Assembly: GCA_001683985.1 (NCBI GenBank)
Contig: MAEO01000176.1
Location: 1-39,275 of the forward strand
From: Smithella sp. M82
GTDB lineage: Bacteria; Desulfobacterota; Syntrophia; Syntrophales; Smithellaceae
Length of the DNA stretch: 39,275 nt
Direction of reading: 5' to 3'
The translations under genes and the position numbers were made by a program. Each line of letters opens with the position of its first letter. The stretch's first letter is position 1. This document shows, piece by piece, positions 5,741-14,246 of the stretch. Below the pieces are notes generated by a model. The model searched no databases and was not told the DNA's origin. It saw only the letters and a list, made by a program, of their open reading frames with translations.

Positions 5741-6745
5741 ATGGACATCACAAATAAACCCAAGTTCCGCCCCAATCCGAAACTCAAATTAATGGATCAG
5801 GTTCGTGAGGTTCTTCGGTATCATCATTATTCTTATCGCACAGAGCAGACCTATTGTCAATGGATACTTCGCTATATCCGCTACTTCGGGGGCAAAACCC
5901 ATCCGCGACTGCTCGGGGCAAAGGATGTGGAGTCGTTTCTTTCCCATCTGGCCACTGCTGAAGGCGTGACCGCATCCACCCAGCGGCAGGCGCTTAATGC
6001 TCTGGTATTCCTCTACAAGCATGTTCTGAACATTCATTTGGCTGACGATATTACGCCGGCGCGCAGTAAGCGTGTGGCCAGTCCGCCCACGGTGTTGACG
6101 CAAACCGAGGTTCAACGTCTGCTTGCCGCCATGGAAGGCAAACCCGCTCTCATGGCCAGATTGATTTACGGTAGTGGACTGCGGCTGATGGAATGCCTTC
6201 GTCTGCGCGTCCAGGACATTGATTTCGGTCAGAACCTTATTTTTGTTCGAGGCGGCAAAGGCGGGAAGGACCGGACAACCGTCCTGTCCAAAAACATCCG
6301 TGATGAGATGCTCAAACAAATTGCGGCGGTGAAGACTCTCCACCATAAAAATTTGGAGGAAGGGTTCGGAGATGTCTATATCCCGGAAGCCCTGGCCAGA
6401 AAATACCCCAAAGCGTCGAGGGCGACGGGATGGCAATGGGTATTTCCGGCAAAGCAGCGATCCATCGACCCGCGCTCAGGCAAGAAAATGCGTCATCACG
6501 TTCTCGAATCCGTCTTGCAGAAGGCGGTAAAACGAGCATCTGAGCAGGCCGGAATCAATAAAAGGGTTGGCGTTGGCTGCCACACGCTACGCCACAGTTT
6601 CGCCACACATATGCTGGAAAGCGGGGTCAATATCCGCGTTCTGCAGGAGCTGCTTGGCCACGCGGATGTCAAGACCACGGAAATCTATACCCATGTGATG
6701 TCCCGCGATATCCGCAACCTGCAAAGCCCGTTGGATCGAATTTAA
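5741..6745 (+). CDS. intI: Integron integrase (tyrosine recombinase)
   Basis: This 334-residue tyrosine recombinase inserts and excises gene cassettes by recombining attC (as folded single strand) with attI. The N-terminal SAM-like DNA-binding domain (about 15-105) has the YSYRTEQTYCQWI segment usual in IntI. The catalytic domain carries Arg148 (GSGLRLME), Lys176, His281-x-x-Arg284 (HTLRHSFATH), His307 (LLGHADV) and nucleophile Tyr316 (IYTHV). The insert at about 211-237 (PEALARKYPKASRATGWQW region) is the extra helix specific to integron integrases and absent from XerCD. Length and all catalytic residues are intact, so the enzyme is probably active. It diverges from the array. The ATG has no convincing Shine-Dalgarno sequence, suggesting low expression. 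Confidence 0.96.
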   Translation: MDITNKPKFRPNPKLKLMDQVREVLRYHHYSYRTEQTYCQWILRYIRYFGGKTHPRLLGAKDVESFLSHLATAEGVTASTQRQALNALVFLYKHVLNIHLADDITPARSKRVASPPTVLTQTEVQRLLAAMEGKPALMARLIYGSGLRLMECLRLRVQDIDFGQNLIFVRGGKGGKDRTTVLSKNIRDEMLKQIAAVKTLHHKNLEEGFGDVYIPEALARKYPKASRATGWQWVFPAKQRSIDPRSGKKMRHHVLESVLQKAVKRASEQAGINKRVGVGCHTLRHSFATHMLESGVNIRVLQELLGHADVKTTEIYTHVMSRDIRNLQSPLDRI

Positions 6746-6785
6746 GAGATCGCGGTATAAATCTTCTTTCAATTAAAATATCAGT

Positions 6786-6814
6786 TTGACAGTTGCCGTC
6801 GATTTAGATAAAGA
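6786..6814 (+). promoter_or_regulatory. Candidate promoter upstream of the acyl-CoA dehydrogenase gene
   Basis: A perfect TTGACA (6786-6791) is followed after 17 bases by TAAAGA (6809-6814), about 95 bases before the start codon. The -10 match is only moderate. Another TATAAT-like hexamer lies nearer the gene (about 6890) but has no -35 box at the right distance. Confidence 0.35.
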
Positions 6815-6910
6815 CTGATAGTCATAAATTCTGTTTTTTTTGAACGGCACATCAATATTGAAAAAAAACGCAGTTATTCTGCAAAAAAATATAATGCGAG
6901 GAGAAGATAA

Positions 6911-8059
6911 ATGAATTTTGCACCTACTGAAGAACAATTGATGGTTCGGGACATGGTACGGAAGTTTGCCGAAACGGAAATCAAGCCGATTGCGGCGGAA
7001 CTGGATCATACGCATCGCCATCCCGAGGAAATTTGCCGGAAGCTGGGCGAGATGGGCATCATGGGCGTAGCCGTTCCCACTGAATACGGCGGAGCGGGCA
7101 TGGATAATGTGACTTACGTATTGGCCATGATCGAAATTTCCAAAGCCTGTGCCAGCTGCGGTGTTATCGTTTCAGTCAACAATACGCTCTATGGCCATCC
7201 GGTCAAGACTTTCGGAACTCATGAACAGAAACTGAAATTCCTGGCGCCTGTCGCCAGCGGTCAGGTGGAAGGCTGTTACGGACTCACCGAAGCCGGCGCC
7301 GGTTCGGATGCGGCGGCACTGCGCTGTAAGGCAGAGCTCAAAGGCGATAAGTATATTGTTAACGGAACCAAAACGTTTATCACCAACGGTCCTGTTGCTC
7401 GCTATTGCGTTCTGGCGGCAACGACAGATGTGTCCAAAGGTTACAAAGGCGTAATCAATTTGATAGTCGATTTAAAGGAAACACCGGGCTTCAAGGTCGG
7501 CAAGATTGAAGAGAAACTCGGTATTCTTGCATCAGGCACGTCCGAACTGGTTTTTGAAGACGCGGAAGTTCCAGCGGCCAATTTGCTGGGTAAAGAAGGG
7601 CAGGGGTTTCAGCAGATGATGGCCGGCTTGAACGCCGGACGTATCGGCATTGGCGCACAGGCGTGCGGAATCGGCCGCGCCTGCCTGGAAGATGCTGTTG
7701 TGTATTCCAAAGAAAGAATTCAGTTTGGCAAACCCATATCATCCAACCAGGCTATTCAGTTCAAACTGGCTGATATGGCTACCGAACTGGACGCGGCGGA
7801 ATTGCTGCTTTTGCGGGCGGCCTGGCTGGAAGACAACGGCAAGGATTTTGAAATGCAATCGGCCATGTCCAAGTACTACGCTTCGGACGTGGCAATGAAA
7901 GCGGCGATCGAATGTGTGCAGATTTTCGGCGGCTACGGTTATATAAAGGAATATCCGGCAGAACGTCACATGCGCGACGCGAAAATCTGCCAGATTTATG
8001 AAGGCACCAACGAAATTCAGCGCGTGGTGGTGGCCAGAAAACTACTGGGTATGAGATAG
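6911..8059 (+). CDS. Acyl-CoA dehydrogenase, short-chain/butyryl-CoA type
   Basis: This 382-residue flavoprotein is of standard length. It would oxidise a short acyl-CoA to the 2-enoyl-CoA, passing electrons to ETF. The N-terminal helical domain leads to the FAD/substrate segment GCYGLTEAGAGSDAAAL (about 117-133) and FITNGPVA. The C-terminal helical domain ends with IYEGTNEIQR, whose Glu364 is the position of the catalytic base in the short- and medium-chain enzymes. The ribosome binding site GAGGAG lies eight bases before the ATG. The gene stands alone, followed by a strong hairpin terminator, so no ETF or hydratase partner shows which pathway it serves. Butyrate or fatty-acid beta-oxidation is likely in a syntrophic-type anaerobe. 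Confidence 0.92.
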   Translation: MNFAPTEEQLMVRDMVRKFAETEIKPIAAELDHTHRHPEEICRKLGEMGIMGVAVPTEYGGAGMDNVTYVLAMIEISKACASCGVIVSVNNTLYGHPVKTFGTHEQKLKFLAPVASGQVEGCYGLTEAGAGSDAAALRCKAELKGDKYIVNGTKTFITNGPVARYCVLAATTDVSKGYKGVINLIVDLKETPGFKVGKIEEKLGILASGTSELVFEDAEVPAANLLGKEGQGFQQMMAGLNAGRIGIGAQACGIGRACLEDAVVYSKERIQFGKPISSNQAIQFKLADMATELDAAELLLLRAAWLEDNGKDFEMQSAMSKYYASDVAMKAAIECVQIFGGYGYIKEYPAERHMRDAKICQIYEGTNEIQRVVVARKLLGMR

Positions 8060-8087
8060 TATAACTCGGACAAGAAACAGAATATGC

Positions 8088-8123
8088 AAAAGGGCAGGGA
8101 CAGAAATGGTTCTGCCCTTTTTT
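8088..8123 (+). terminator. Intrinsic terminator after the acyl-CoA dehydrogenase gene
   Basis: A stem AAAAGGGCAG / CTGCCCTTTT with a ~15-base loop is followed by a T run. Confidence 0.85.
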
Positions 8124-8236
8124 GTTCGTTTATTGATACTGACAAATTTAAAGTTAATTGCTCGTAAAGGAATCGGTTAGAAGGTTATTCTTCTGGACAA
8201 ACGTTTACCGATGTCTGAACAAAGAAAAGGTAGAAA

Positions 8237-8853
8237 ATGAAAATAATGGTACATGATCATTATTCCGATACAGGAGGGGCGGAAGTTATTATTAATAATC
8301 AAATCATCGGCCTGTGCGAGAGGGGACATGAAGTATTATTATTTTGTTTCGGAGATAAAGATATAAGAGAGAACAATCTCCTAGTAATAAAGGAACCAAA
8401 ATCCGGGTTCCTAAGATATGTTTACCAGTTTTTGATTAATCCGAGAGGATATTTACAGCTTAAAAAAACAATCAGGTCTTTTAAACCGGAGATCATTCAT
8501 TTTCACTCGAAAATGCACCTCTAAGTCATTGTTTATATTGTTATTTAAAACTATCCTCATCAAATCCCCCTCAATTCCCCTTTTCTAAAGGGGGAAGTTC
8601 CCCTCTTCGGCAAAGAGGGGTTAGGGGAGATTTTCATGCTCCTTTGTGATGGATACCGTCATGTGGGTTTCATAATATAGATAAGCATATCCTGACGTTC
8701 CTTATGCCTGTAAAAAAGTATAAAACGGTCCGGTCAATTTATGATTTCGGCATAGTTTGTCCTTCTTTCCGGGGGATTCATAAAGATGATCAGGAAGTAT
8801 GCGAGCAGGGAATGGGCTTTAAATGTGTAAAGCACGGATGTATAAAAGGGTAA
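8237..8853 (+). pseudogene. Family 4 glycosyltransferase fragment, split by an inserted repeat
   Basis: The first part (8237-8508) encodes a GT4 N-terminus: MKIMVHDHYSDTGGAE, then LCERGHEVLLFCFGD and FKPEIIHFHS. The reading then runs into a repeated sequence and stops at 8522-8524. From about 8686 the same protein resumes in another register with HILTFLMPVKKYKTVRSIYDFG and IVCPS, then the Cys-rich stretch typical of this group (CEQ..FKCVKHGC), and stops at 8851. The donor-binding C-terminal domain is missing altogether. So the gene was interrupted by about 177 bases and also lost its second half. A normal member would have 370-420 residues. It is probably a remnant of a polysaccharide cluster. 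Confidence 0.75.
8509..8685. repeat. Repeated element inserted in the glycosyltransferase gene
   Basis: The stretch begins GAAAATGCACCTCTAAG. Its first 48 bases match 39227-39275 almost exactly. It continues with an inverted-repeat block (AAATCCCCCTCAA ... TTAGGGGAGATTT, about 8565-8634) containing two small hairpins (CCCCTTTTCTAAAGGGG and CCCCTCTTCGGCAAAGAGGGG). The right limit is inferred from where the glycosyltransferase reading resumes. No transposase is encoded, so this is a MITE-like or composite palindromic element. Confidence 0.6.
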
Positions 8854-8969
8854 TTTTATGTCTTGATTATCCCAAATTCATCCATTTAGGCGATACTTTG
8901 TGGTGCGAACCGGTTGCCCGATTATTGGACGCAAACTTTGACCTGGCAATTTGTTGCCATTCTCCATAA
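8838..8969 (+). pseudogene. N-terminal fragment of a second glycosyltransferase-like gene
   Basis: A 43-codon frame starts at an ATG overlapping the end of the previous remnant, as in a polysaccharide operon. It reads MYKRVILCLDYPKFIHLGD, then TLWCEPVARLLDANFDLAICC before a TAA. The GD-x(n)-PVARLL pattern resembles the beginning of GT9 (heptosyltransferase-like) enzymes, whose N-terminus reads GD.....P....L. The rest of the gene is absent. Identification rests on this short resemblance only. Confidence 0.4.
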
Positions 8970-9154
8970 GAAATTCCTTTTATTTGTCAGCAGTATAAGA
9001 AACGTTCTCTTGTGTGTCAAGAAAATCTTGACCACAAAATATAGGGTGCAGCGCCGATGACCGCGTTGAAGGCATATTGCGACATCCGTCTTTTACATAG
9101 CAAATGCAACATGAAGCGGTTGCAGATGTTAACTGAAATTTAAACCGTTAGGGG

Positions 9155-9186
9155 AAAGGCGGATTCCTATAATCCGCCTTTTTTTA
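9155..9186 (+). terminator. Hairpin with T run between the glycosyltransferase remnants and serA
   Basis: AAAGGCGGATT pairs with AATCCGCCTTT around CCTAT and is followed by a T run on the + strand. It lies 30 bases past the 3' end of the convergent serA and may serve both strands. Confidence 0.75.
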
Positions 9187-9213
9187 TTTATAAAGAATAT
9201 GCCGGAAGTTTTC

Positions 9214-10374
9214 TTAAAGCACTCTGACAGTAATGATCCCATCGATAGATTGGATTTTCTTTATCAAGTCAGCATTGATATCGCCTTCCATCTCTATAAT
9301 ATTATAAGCAATGTTGCCTTTACTTTTGTTGATCATATCCTCTATGTTGATCTTGTTGTCGGCAAGAAGGTGAGTGATCTTCTCAATCATGCCTGATGTG
9401 TTCTGATTGGTTACGGTGATTCTTTGTTTTCCTGACCTGTCCAAGGAACATTCGGGAAAGTTGACCGAGTTCTTGATGTTTCCGTTTTCGAGAAAATCCA
9501 TGAGCTGCATGGCTGCCATAATGGCACAGTTTTCCTCGGACTCCTCGGTAGAAGCGCCCAAGTGCGGGATTGCAATGACCTTGTCTGTCTTGATTATCTC
9601 TTCGTCCGGAAAGTCAGTCACATAGCAGCTTACGACACCATCGGCAAGAGCCTTCTTCAGGGATGGAGTATCTACGAGCCCCCCTCTGGCAAAGTTCAGT
9701 AACACCACGCCCTTCTTCATGATGCTGAATTTGTCGGCGTTGATGAATCCCTTGGTGTCCTTGTTTTGAGGTACATGCAGCGTGATGAAATCGCACTCGG
9801 ATAGCAGCTTGTCCAAACTTGGCGCCTTCTTGGTATTGCGGGACAATCTCCCTGCCGCTTCAATGGACAGGAACGGATCGTATCCCATTACTTCCATGCC
9901 CAGAGATTCGGCAGTATTGGCTACAATGGCGCCTATAGCACCCAGACCTACGACACCCAGGGTCTTTCCCAGGATCTCTGTGCCGCCAAACTTGGATTTT
10001 CCCTTTTCGATTAGATCCGGCACCTTGTCGCCTTCACCCACCAGACCTTTGGCCCAGGTAATTCCTTCAACTACTTTGCGTGATGCCAGCAGCATGCCTA
10101 AAATAACCAGTTCCTTCACGCCGTTGGCGTTTGCACCCGGCGTATTGAAAACGACTATGCCTTTTTCCGAGCATTTGTCGATTGGAATATTGTTGACGCC
10201 GGCACCGGCGCGAGCAATTGCTTTTAGAGAAGACGGCAGGGTCATCTCTTTCATTTCCTTACTTCTTACCAGGATTCCGTCGGGATCTGGAATATCAGCA
10301 CGATATTCATACTTCTCGGTAAAAAGGTTCAATCCCTTTTTCGAAATCTTGTTTAACAAATCAATCCGATACAT
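9214..10374 (-). CDS. serA: D-3-phosphoglycerate dehydrogenase with C-terminal ACT domain
   Basis: This enzyme oxidises 3-phosphoglycerate to 3-phosphohydroxypyruvate, the first step of serine synthesis. The NAD-binding GVVGLGAIG is near residue 148, the catalytic region NFARGGLVD follows, and the active-site His lies in PHLGAST. A C-terminal ACT domain of about 75 residues (ITVTNQNTSGMIEKITHLLADN) probably binds serine as a feedback inhibitor. I chose the ATG at 10374 because AGAGGTG stands at the right distance; an ATG eight codons upstream lacks this. The protein is then 386 residues, the short form lacking the intervening domain of long SerA. The partner gene serC lies 2.5 kb away on the same strand. 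Confidence 0.93.
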   Translation of the reverse strand: MYRIDLLNKISKKGLNLFTEKYEYRADIPDPDGILVRSKEMKEMTLPSSLKAIARAGAGVNNIPIDKCSEKGIVVFNTPGANANGVKELVILGMLLASRKVVEGITWAKGLVGEGDKVPDLIEKGKSKFGGTEILGKTLGVVGLGAIGAIVANTAESLGMEVMGYDPFLSIEAAGRLSRNTKKAPSLDKLLSECDFITLHVPQNKDTKGFINADKFSIMKKGVVLLNFARGGLVDTPSLKKALADGVVSCYVTDFPDEEIIKTDKVIAIPHLGASTEESEENCAIMAAMQLMDFLENGNIKNSVNFPECSLDRSGKQRITVTNQNTSGMIEKITHLLADNKINIEDMINKSKGNIAYNIIEMEGDINADLIKKIQSIDGIITVRVL

Positions 10375-10824
10375 AAAACACCTCTTATTCCTTTCCATGC
10401 TTATTTATTAGAGAGTATCCTAATGATATAGAATACCTGTTTCGAACCATTTTGCGAGGTGAAATATAAAATGGGCATTTACGTGTGTCAAGGAAATCTT
10501 GGTCTGATGTCAGACGTGAATAACTATCAAGATTTTAAGTTGAAGATTGCACGAGGGATATTATTTAATTGCAGCACAGCATAATTTAGATGTATGCTCT
10601 ATCATGTTGCTGAAAAAATCCCGAATCAGGTCATTGCGAACCGTAAGCGACGAAGCAATTTCATGAGTCGTTGATTTAACGAAAGACGGGATTGTTTCTC
10701 TTCTCTCGCAAAGACGGTCAAAATAGTTTTTCAGCAAGCTGCTGTAATATAACAATAGACTGAGAATAGGTGCGCCGCAAATTTCAATGTGATAGAAATG
10801 CTCAAAGAAGAAAAAGGCTGAACA
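10375..10824. other. Intergenic region with a palindromic element
   Basis: No gene is supported in these 450 bases. The middle holds the inverted-repeat element at 10607-10737. The left part is AT-rich and should contain the serA promoter, which I cannot place with confidence. Confidence 0.6.
10607..10737. repeat. 131-bp MITE/REP-like element with 11-bp perfect terminal inverted repeats
   Basis: TTGCTGAAAAA (10607-10617) is exactly inverted at 10727-10737. Inside, AATCCCG and CGGGATT form a second inverted pair, and GTCATTGCGA ... GCGACGAAGCAATTT is a widespread bacterial repeat motif, also recognisable around 34147-34235. A 64-codon minus-strand frame across it is not a gene. Confidence 0.7.
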
Positions 10825-11142
10825 ATGATGTTTAATAAATTAGAGCATATTGAATCTTTGATTGCCGATTATGAAGCAAGAATCAAGATCAATAAGGCTT
10901 TGATAAAGCAATACAAGAAATCTCTCAAAAGAAAAAAATATATACTAAATTACTTTAAAGACAACAAGTTTTTGGAGCCCAATATCACCCTCATTGAGGG
11001 ATTTGTCAAACAGGACAAGGAAGCGATAAAGTTCTACGAAAAATTATTGAAAGCCAAAGAGGATGGACTTAAGAAATTAAAAATTGAAAAGTTTGTTGCA
11101 ACCGGAAAGAAATTTAAAGTTATGAAAGGTGGTTCAAGCTAA
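10825..11142 (+). CDS. Small basic coiled-coil protein of unknown function
   Basis: This 105-residue, Lys-rich protein is almost wholly helical. Residues 5-40 and 60-95 look like two coiled-coil segments broken by a loop containing NKFLEPNIT. There is no signal peptide, membrane segment or known motif. The ribosome binding site is weak (AAAGG about 8 bases before the ATG, which has another ATG directly after it). It stands alone between a repeat element and tRNA-Lys. Codon choice looks ordinary, supporting a real gene, but I recognise no family. Confidence 0.6.
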   Translation: MMFNKLEHIESLIADYEARIKINKALIKQYKKSLKRKKYILNYFKDNKFLEPNITLIEGFVKQDKEAIKFYEKLLKAKEDGLKKLKIEKFVATGKKFKVMKGGSS

Positions 11143-11253
11143 CAATATATAATTCAGGAATAAGACAGCCACTCAATCTCAGGAAACATAACTGTGATTT
11201 TAAACGGTACAGCTATAGACACAAAAGATTTTTTACCAACTATTCTAGAAAAG

Positions 11254-11292
11254 AAAAAAGGCTTTCGGTATAAACAGCGAAAGCCTTTTTTG
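11254..11292 (-). terminator. Terminator of the tRNA-Lys transcript (works on both strands)
   Basis: AAAAGGCTTTCG and CGAAAGCCTTTT form a perfect stem flanked by A and T runs on both sides. It lies five bases beyond the tRNA 3' end. Confidence 0.85.
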
Positions 11293-11296
11293 AAAA

Positions 11297-11371
11297 TGGT
11301 GGGCCGTGCGGGACTTGAACCCGCGGCCAATGGATTAAAAGTCCACTGCTCTACCACTGAGCTAACAGCCC
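11297..11371 (-). tRNA. tRNA-Lys (anticodon TTT)
   Basis: A complete cloverleaf is visible. The acceptor GGGCTGT pairs with ACGGCCC, and the D arm is GCTC/GAGC. The anticodon loop CTTTTAA gives anticodon TTT. The T arm GCGGG-TTCAAGT-CCCGC is perfect. The 3' CCA is encoded (TGG at 11297-11299 on the + strand). It is a single gene with its own terminator. Confidence 0.97.
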
Positions 11372-11455
11372 GGTTGATTCGTATTTTAAAGGCCTGACCT
11401 CATAACAACAACTTTTGTGTGTGTCAAGCAGAAACTACAATTTTACTTTTTTTAT

Positions 11456-12760
<1,305 letters not shown>

Positions 12761-12878
12761 TTATTTCCTGCAATTAACATGTTTAATATTATAAAACGCA
12801 GCAATTTTAGCAGATTCTCCATCACATTTTGAGTCGTGGAATCACTGACTAACTCGTTTTATTTATCTTCCATAATAA

Positions 12879-14006
12879 TTAAAGGCTTTTTACTTTTTCA
12901 TTAAAAACCTTTTCCAGCTCGGCAAGCGCCGTTTTTAAATCCTCTTCCCCGATTGTCGGACCGCACCAGAAACGGTACCCGGCGGGAGCCTCTTTGTAAG
13001 AATTTATATCGTGAGCGATGCTTTTCTTACTTAAATCAGAAGCTATGTTTTTGAGGAACTTGCTCTTTTCATCGTCGCTCAATGCCGCTACTTTGGGATG
13101 CGTGACATTTAAACAAACGGAAGTATTGGAACGGATTTGGGGATCATCAGCCAGAAATTCGATCCAATCGGTTTTGGCAACCCAGTCGGTGACAACTTTC
13201 AGGTTGGCCATACTTTTTTTAATCAGACCTTCAAGACCTAATTTACCGGCCCATTCGAGTGCGTCAATATAATCCTCCACGCAGAGCATGGAAGGAGTAT
13301 TGATGACATCACCGTCGAATATTGCCTTGTTGATTTTATCGCCTTTTTTGAGACGGAAAATTTTGGGCATCGGCCATGGCGGATCGTAGGATTCAAGTCG
13401 GGCAATAGCTTTAGGGCTAAAAACCAACATACCGTGCGCGGCTTCTCCGCCCAGACATTTCTGCCAGGAAAATGTCAAGACATCAACCTTACGCCAATCG
13501 ATTTCATTGGCGAAGGCATAACTGGTGGCATCGCAAATTGATAATCCTTCCCGGTCGGCAGGAATCCAGTTCCAGTCGGGAATCCTTGCACCGCTGGTTG
13601 TGCCGTTAGCGACAAAAACAACGTCAGTCTTCCAGTCAACCTTACTCAAGTCAGGAATCTTACCGTAATCGGCTTTGAGAACTGTGGGACTGAGCTTGAG
13701 TTGTTTGGCGACATCCGTTGCCCAACCGTTGGAAAAACTCTCCCAAACCAATACGGTAACAGGTTTGGGACCTAAAAGTGACCACATGGCGCATTCGAAA
13801 GCGCCGGTATCGGAAGCCGGAAGAATACCCACAAGGTAATCTGCCGGAATTTTTAAAATTTTTCGCGTATCGTTAATGGCTTTGACGATTCTTTCTTTTC
13901 CCAGGGCGGAACGGTGCGAGCGACCGACCGGCGCGTTCTTCAGTGCGTCGACACTCCACGCTGGCCTCTTGCTACAGGGACCGGAACTAAAATAGGGATT
14001 TTGCAT
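12879..14006 (-). CDS. serC: Phosphoserine aminotransferase (TIGR01365-type)
   Basis: This PLP enzyme transfers an amino group from glutamate to 3-phosphohydroxypyruvate. It belongs to the deep-branching class V aminotransferase group found in methanogens, alphaproteobacteria and some deltaproteobacteria, recognised by the start NPYFSSGPCSKRPAW and by VGRSHRSALGKERI. The PLP lysine lies in TFSWQKCLGGE; the SxGAFECAMWSLLG and WCGPTIGEEDL segments are also present. I choose the ATG at 14006 because AAGG lies nine bases upstream; a closer ATG at 14015 overlaps that site. The protein is then 375 residues. It pairs functionally with serA on the same strand. Confidence 0.93.
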   Translation of the reverse strand: MQNPYFSSGPCSKRPAWSVDALKNAPVGRSHRSALGKERIVKAINDTRKILKIPADYLVGILPASDTGAFECAMWSLLGPKPVTVLVWESFSNGWATDVAKQLKLSPTVLKADYGKIPDLSKVDWKTDVVFVANGTTSGARIPDWNWIPADREGLSICDATSYAFANEIDWRKVDVLTFSWQKCLGGEAAHGMLVFSPKAIARLESYDPPWPMPKIFRLKKGDKINKAIFDGDVINTPSMLCVEDYIDALEWAGKLGLEGLIKKSMANLKVVTDWVAKTDWIEFLADDPQIRSNTSVCLNVTHPKVAALSDDEKSKFLKNIASDLSKKSIAHDINSYKEAPAGYRFWCGPTIGEEDLKTALAELEKVFNEKVKSL

Positions 14007-14125
14007 ACTAAACATCCTTAAAAATAAATTTTAACTTATTATTCATATCAGTATTGAGGCCTTTATTCAAGAAAATTTAGATTTAGAAAATTTAGATTGT
14101 TTTTTTACAGAGAAAGAGTTGTCGT

Positions 14126-14227
14126 ATGAAATACCGTGATATGCAAGTCATTAAAATTAAAAGAGAAAATGGAAGAAGTCTAATTGACAATTTAATAATG
14201 ACTGATATTCACGTAATGCATCTATGA
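14126..14227 (+). pseudogene. Short open frame, possibly an FdhD N-terminal remnant
   Basis: A 33-codon frame reads MKYRDMQVIKIKRENGRS followed by LIDNLIMTDIHVMHL. The beginning resembles the N-terminus of some FdhD-like formate dehydrogenase accessory proteins, but the match is short and nothing follows. It lies between the divergent-facing ends of serC and the helicase gene. It may equally be chance. Confidence 0.2.
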
Positions 14228-14246
14228 AAAAATCTGCTTTTGATAA

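Larger units (their letters stand above)
1..6745. mobile_element. Chromosomal integron: intI, attI and at least six gene cassettes
   Basis: A tyrosine recombinase of the integron-integrase type (5741-6745, +) diverges from a series of minus-strand genes, each followed by an imperfect palindrome bounded by RYYYAAC and GTTRRRY boxes. Cassette limits on the + strand are about 5480-4477, 4476-3481, 3480-2277, 2276-1572, 1571-792 and 791-85, and a seventh cassette continues past the left edge. For cassettes 1, 2, 5 and 6 the R'' box of the attC is the exact reverse complement of the cassette's own first seven bases (G + TTRRRY). This is expected of an excised circular cassette and confirms the boundaries. 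No resistance genes are present and the flank beyond intI is housekeeping, so this looks like a sedentary integron. The left end of the array is not visible. Confidence 0.93.

Noticed and set aside
10561..10755. 64-residue minus-strand gene
   Set aside because: It lies across the inverted-repeat element and has no ribosome binding site or protein-like features.
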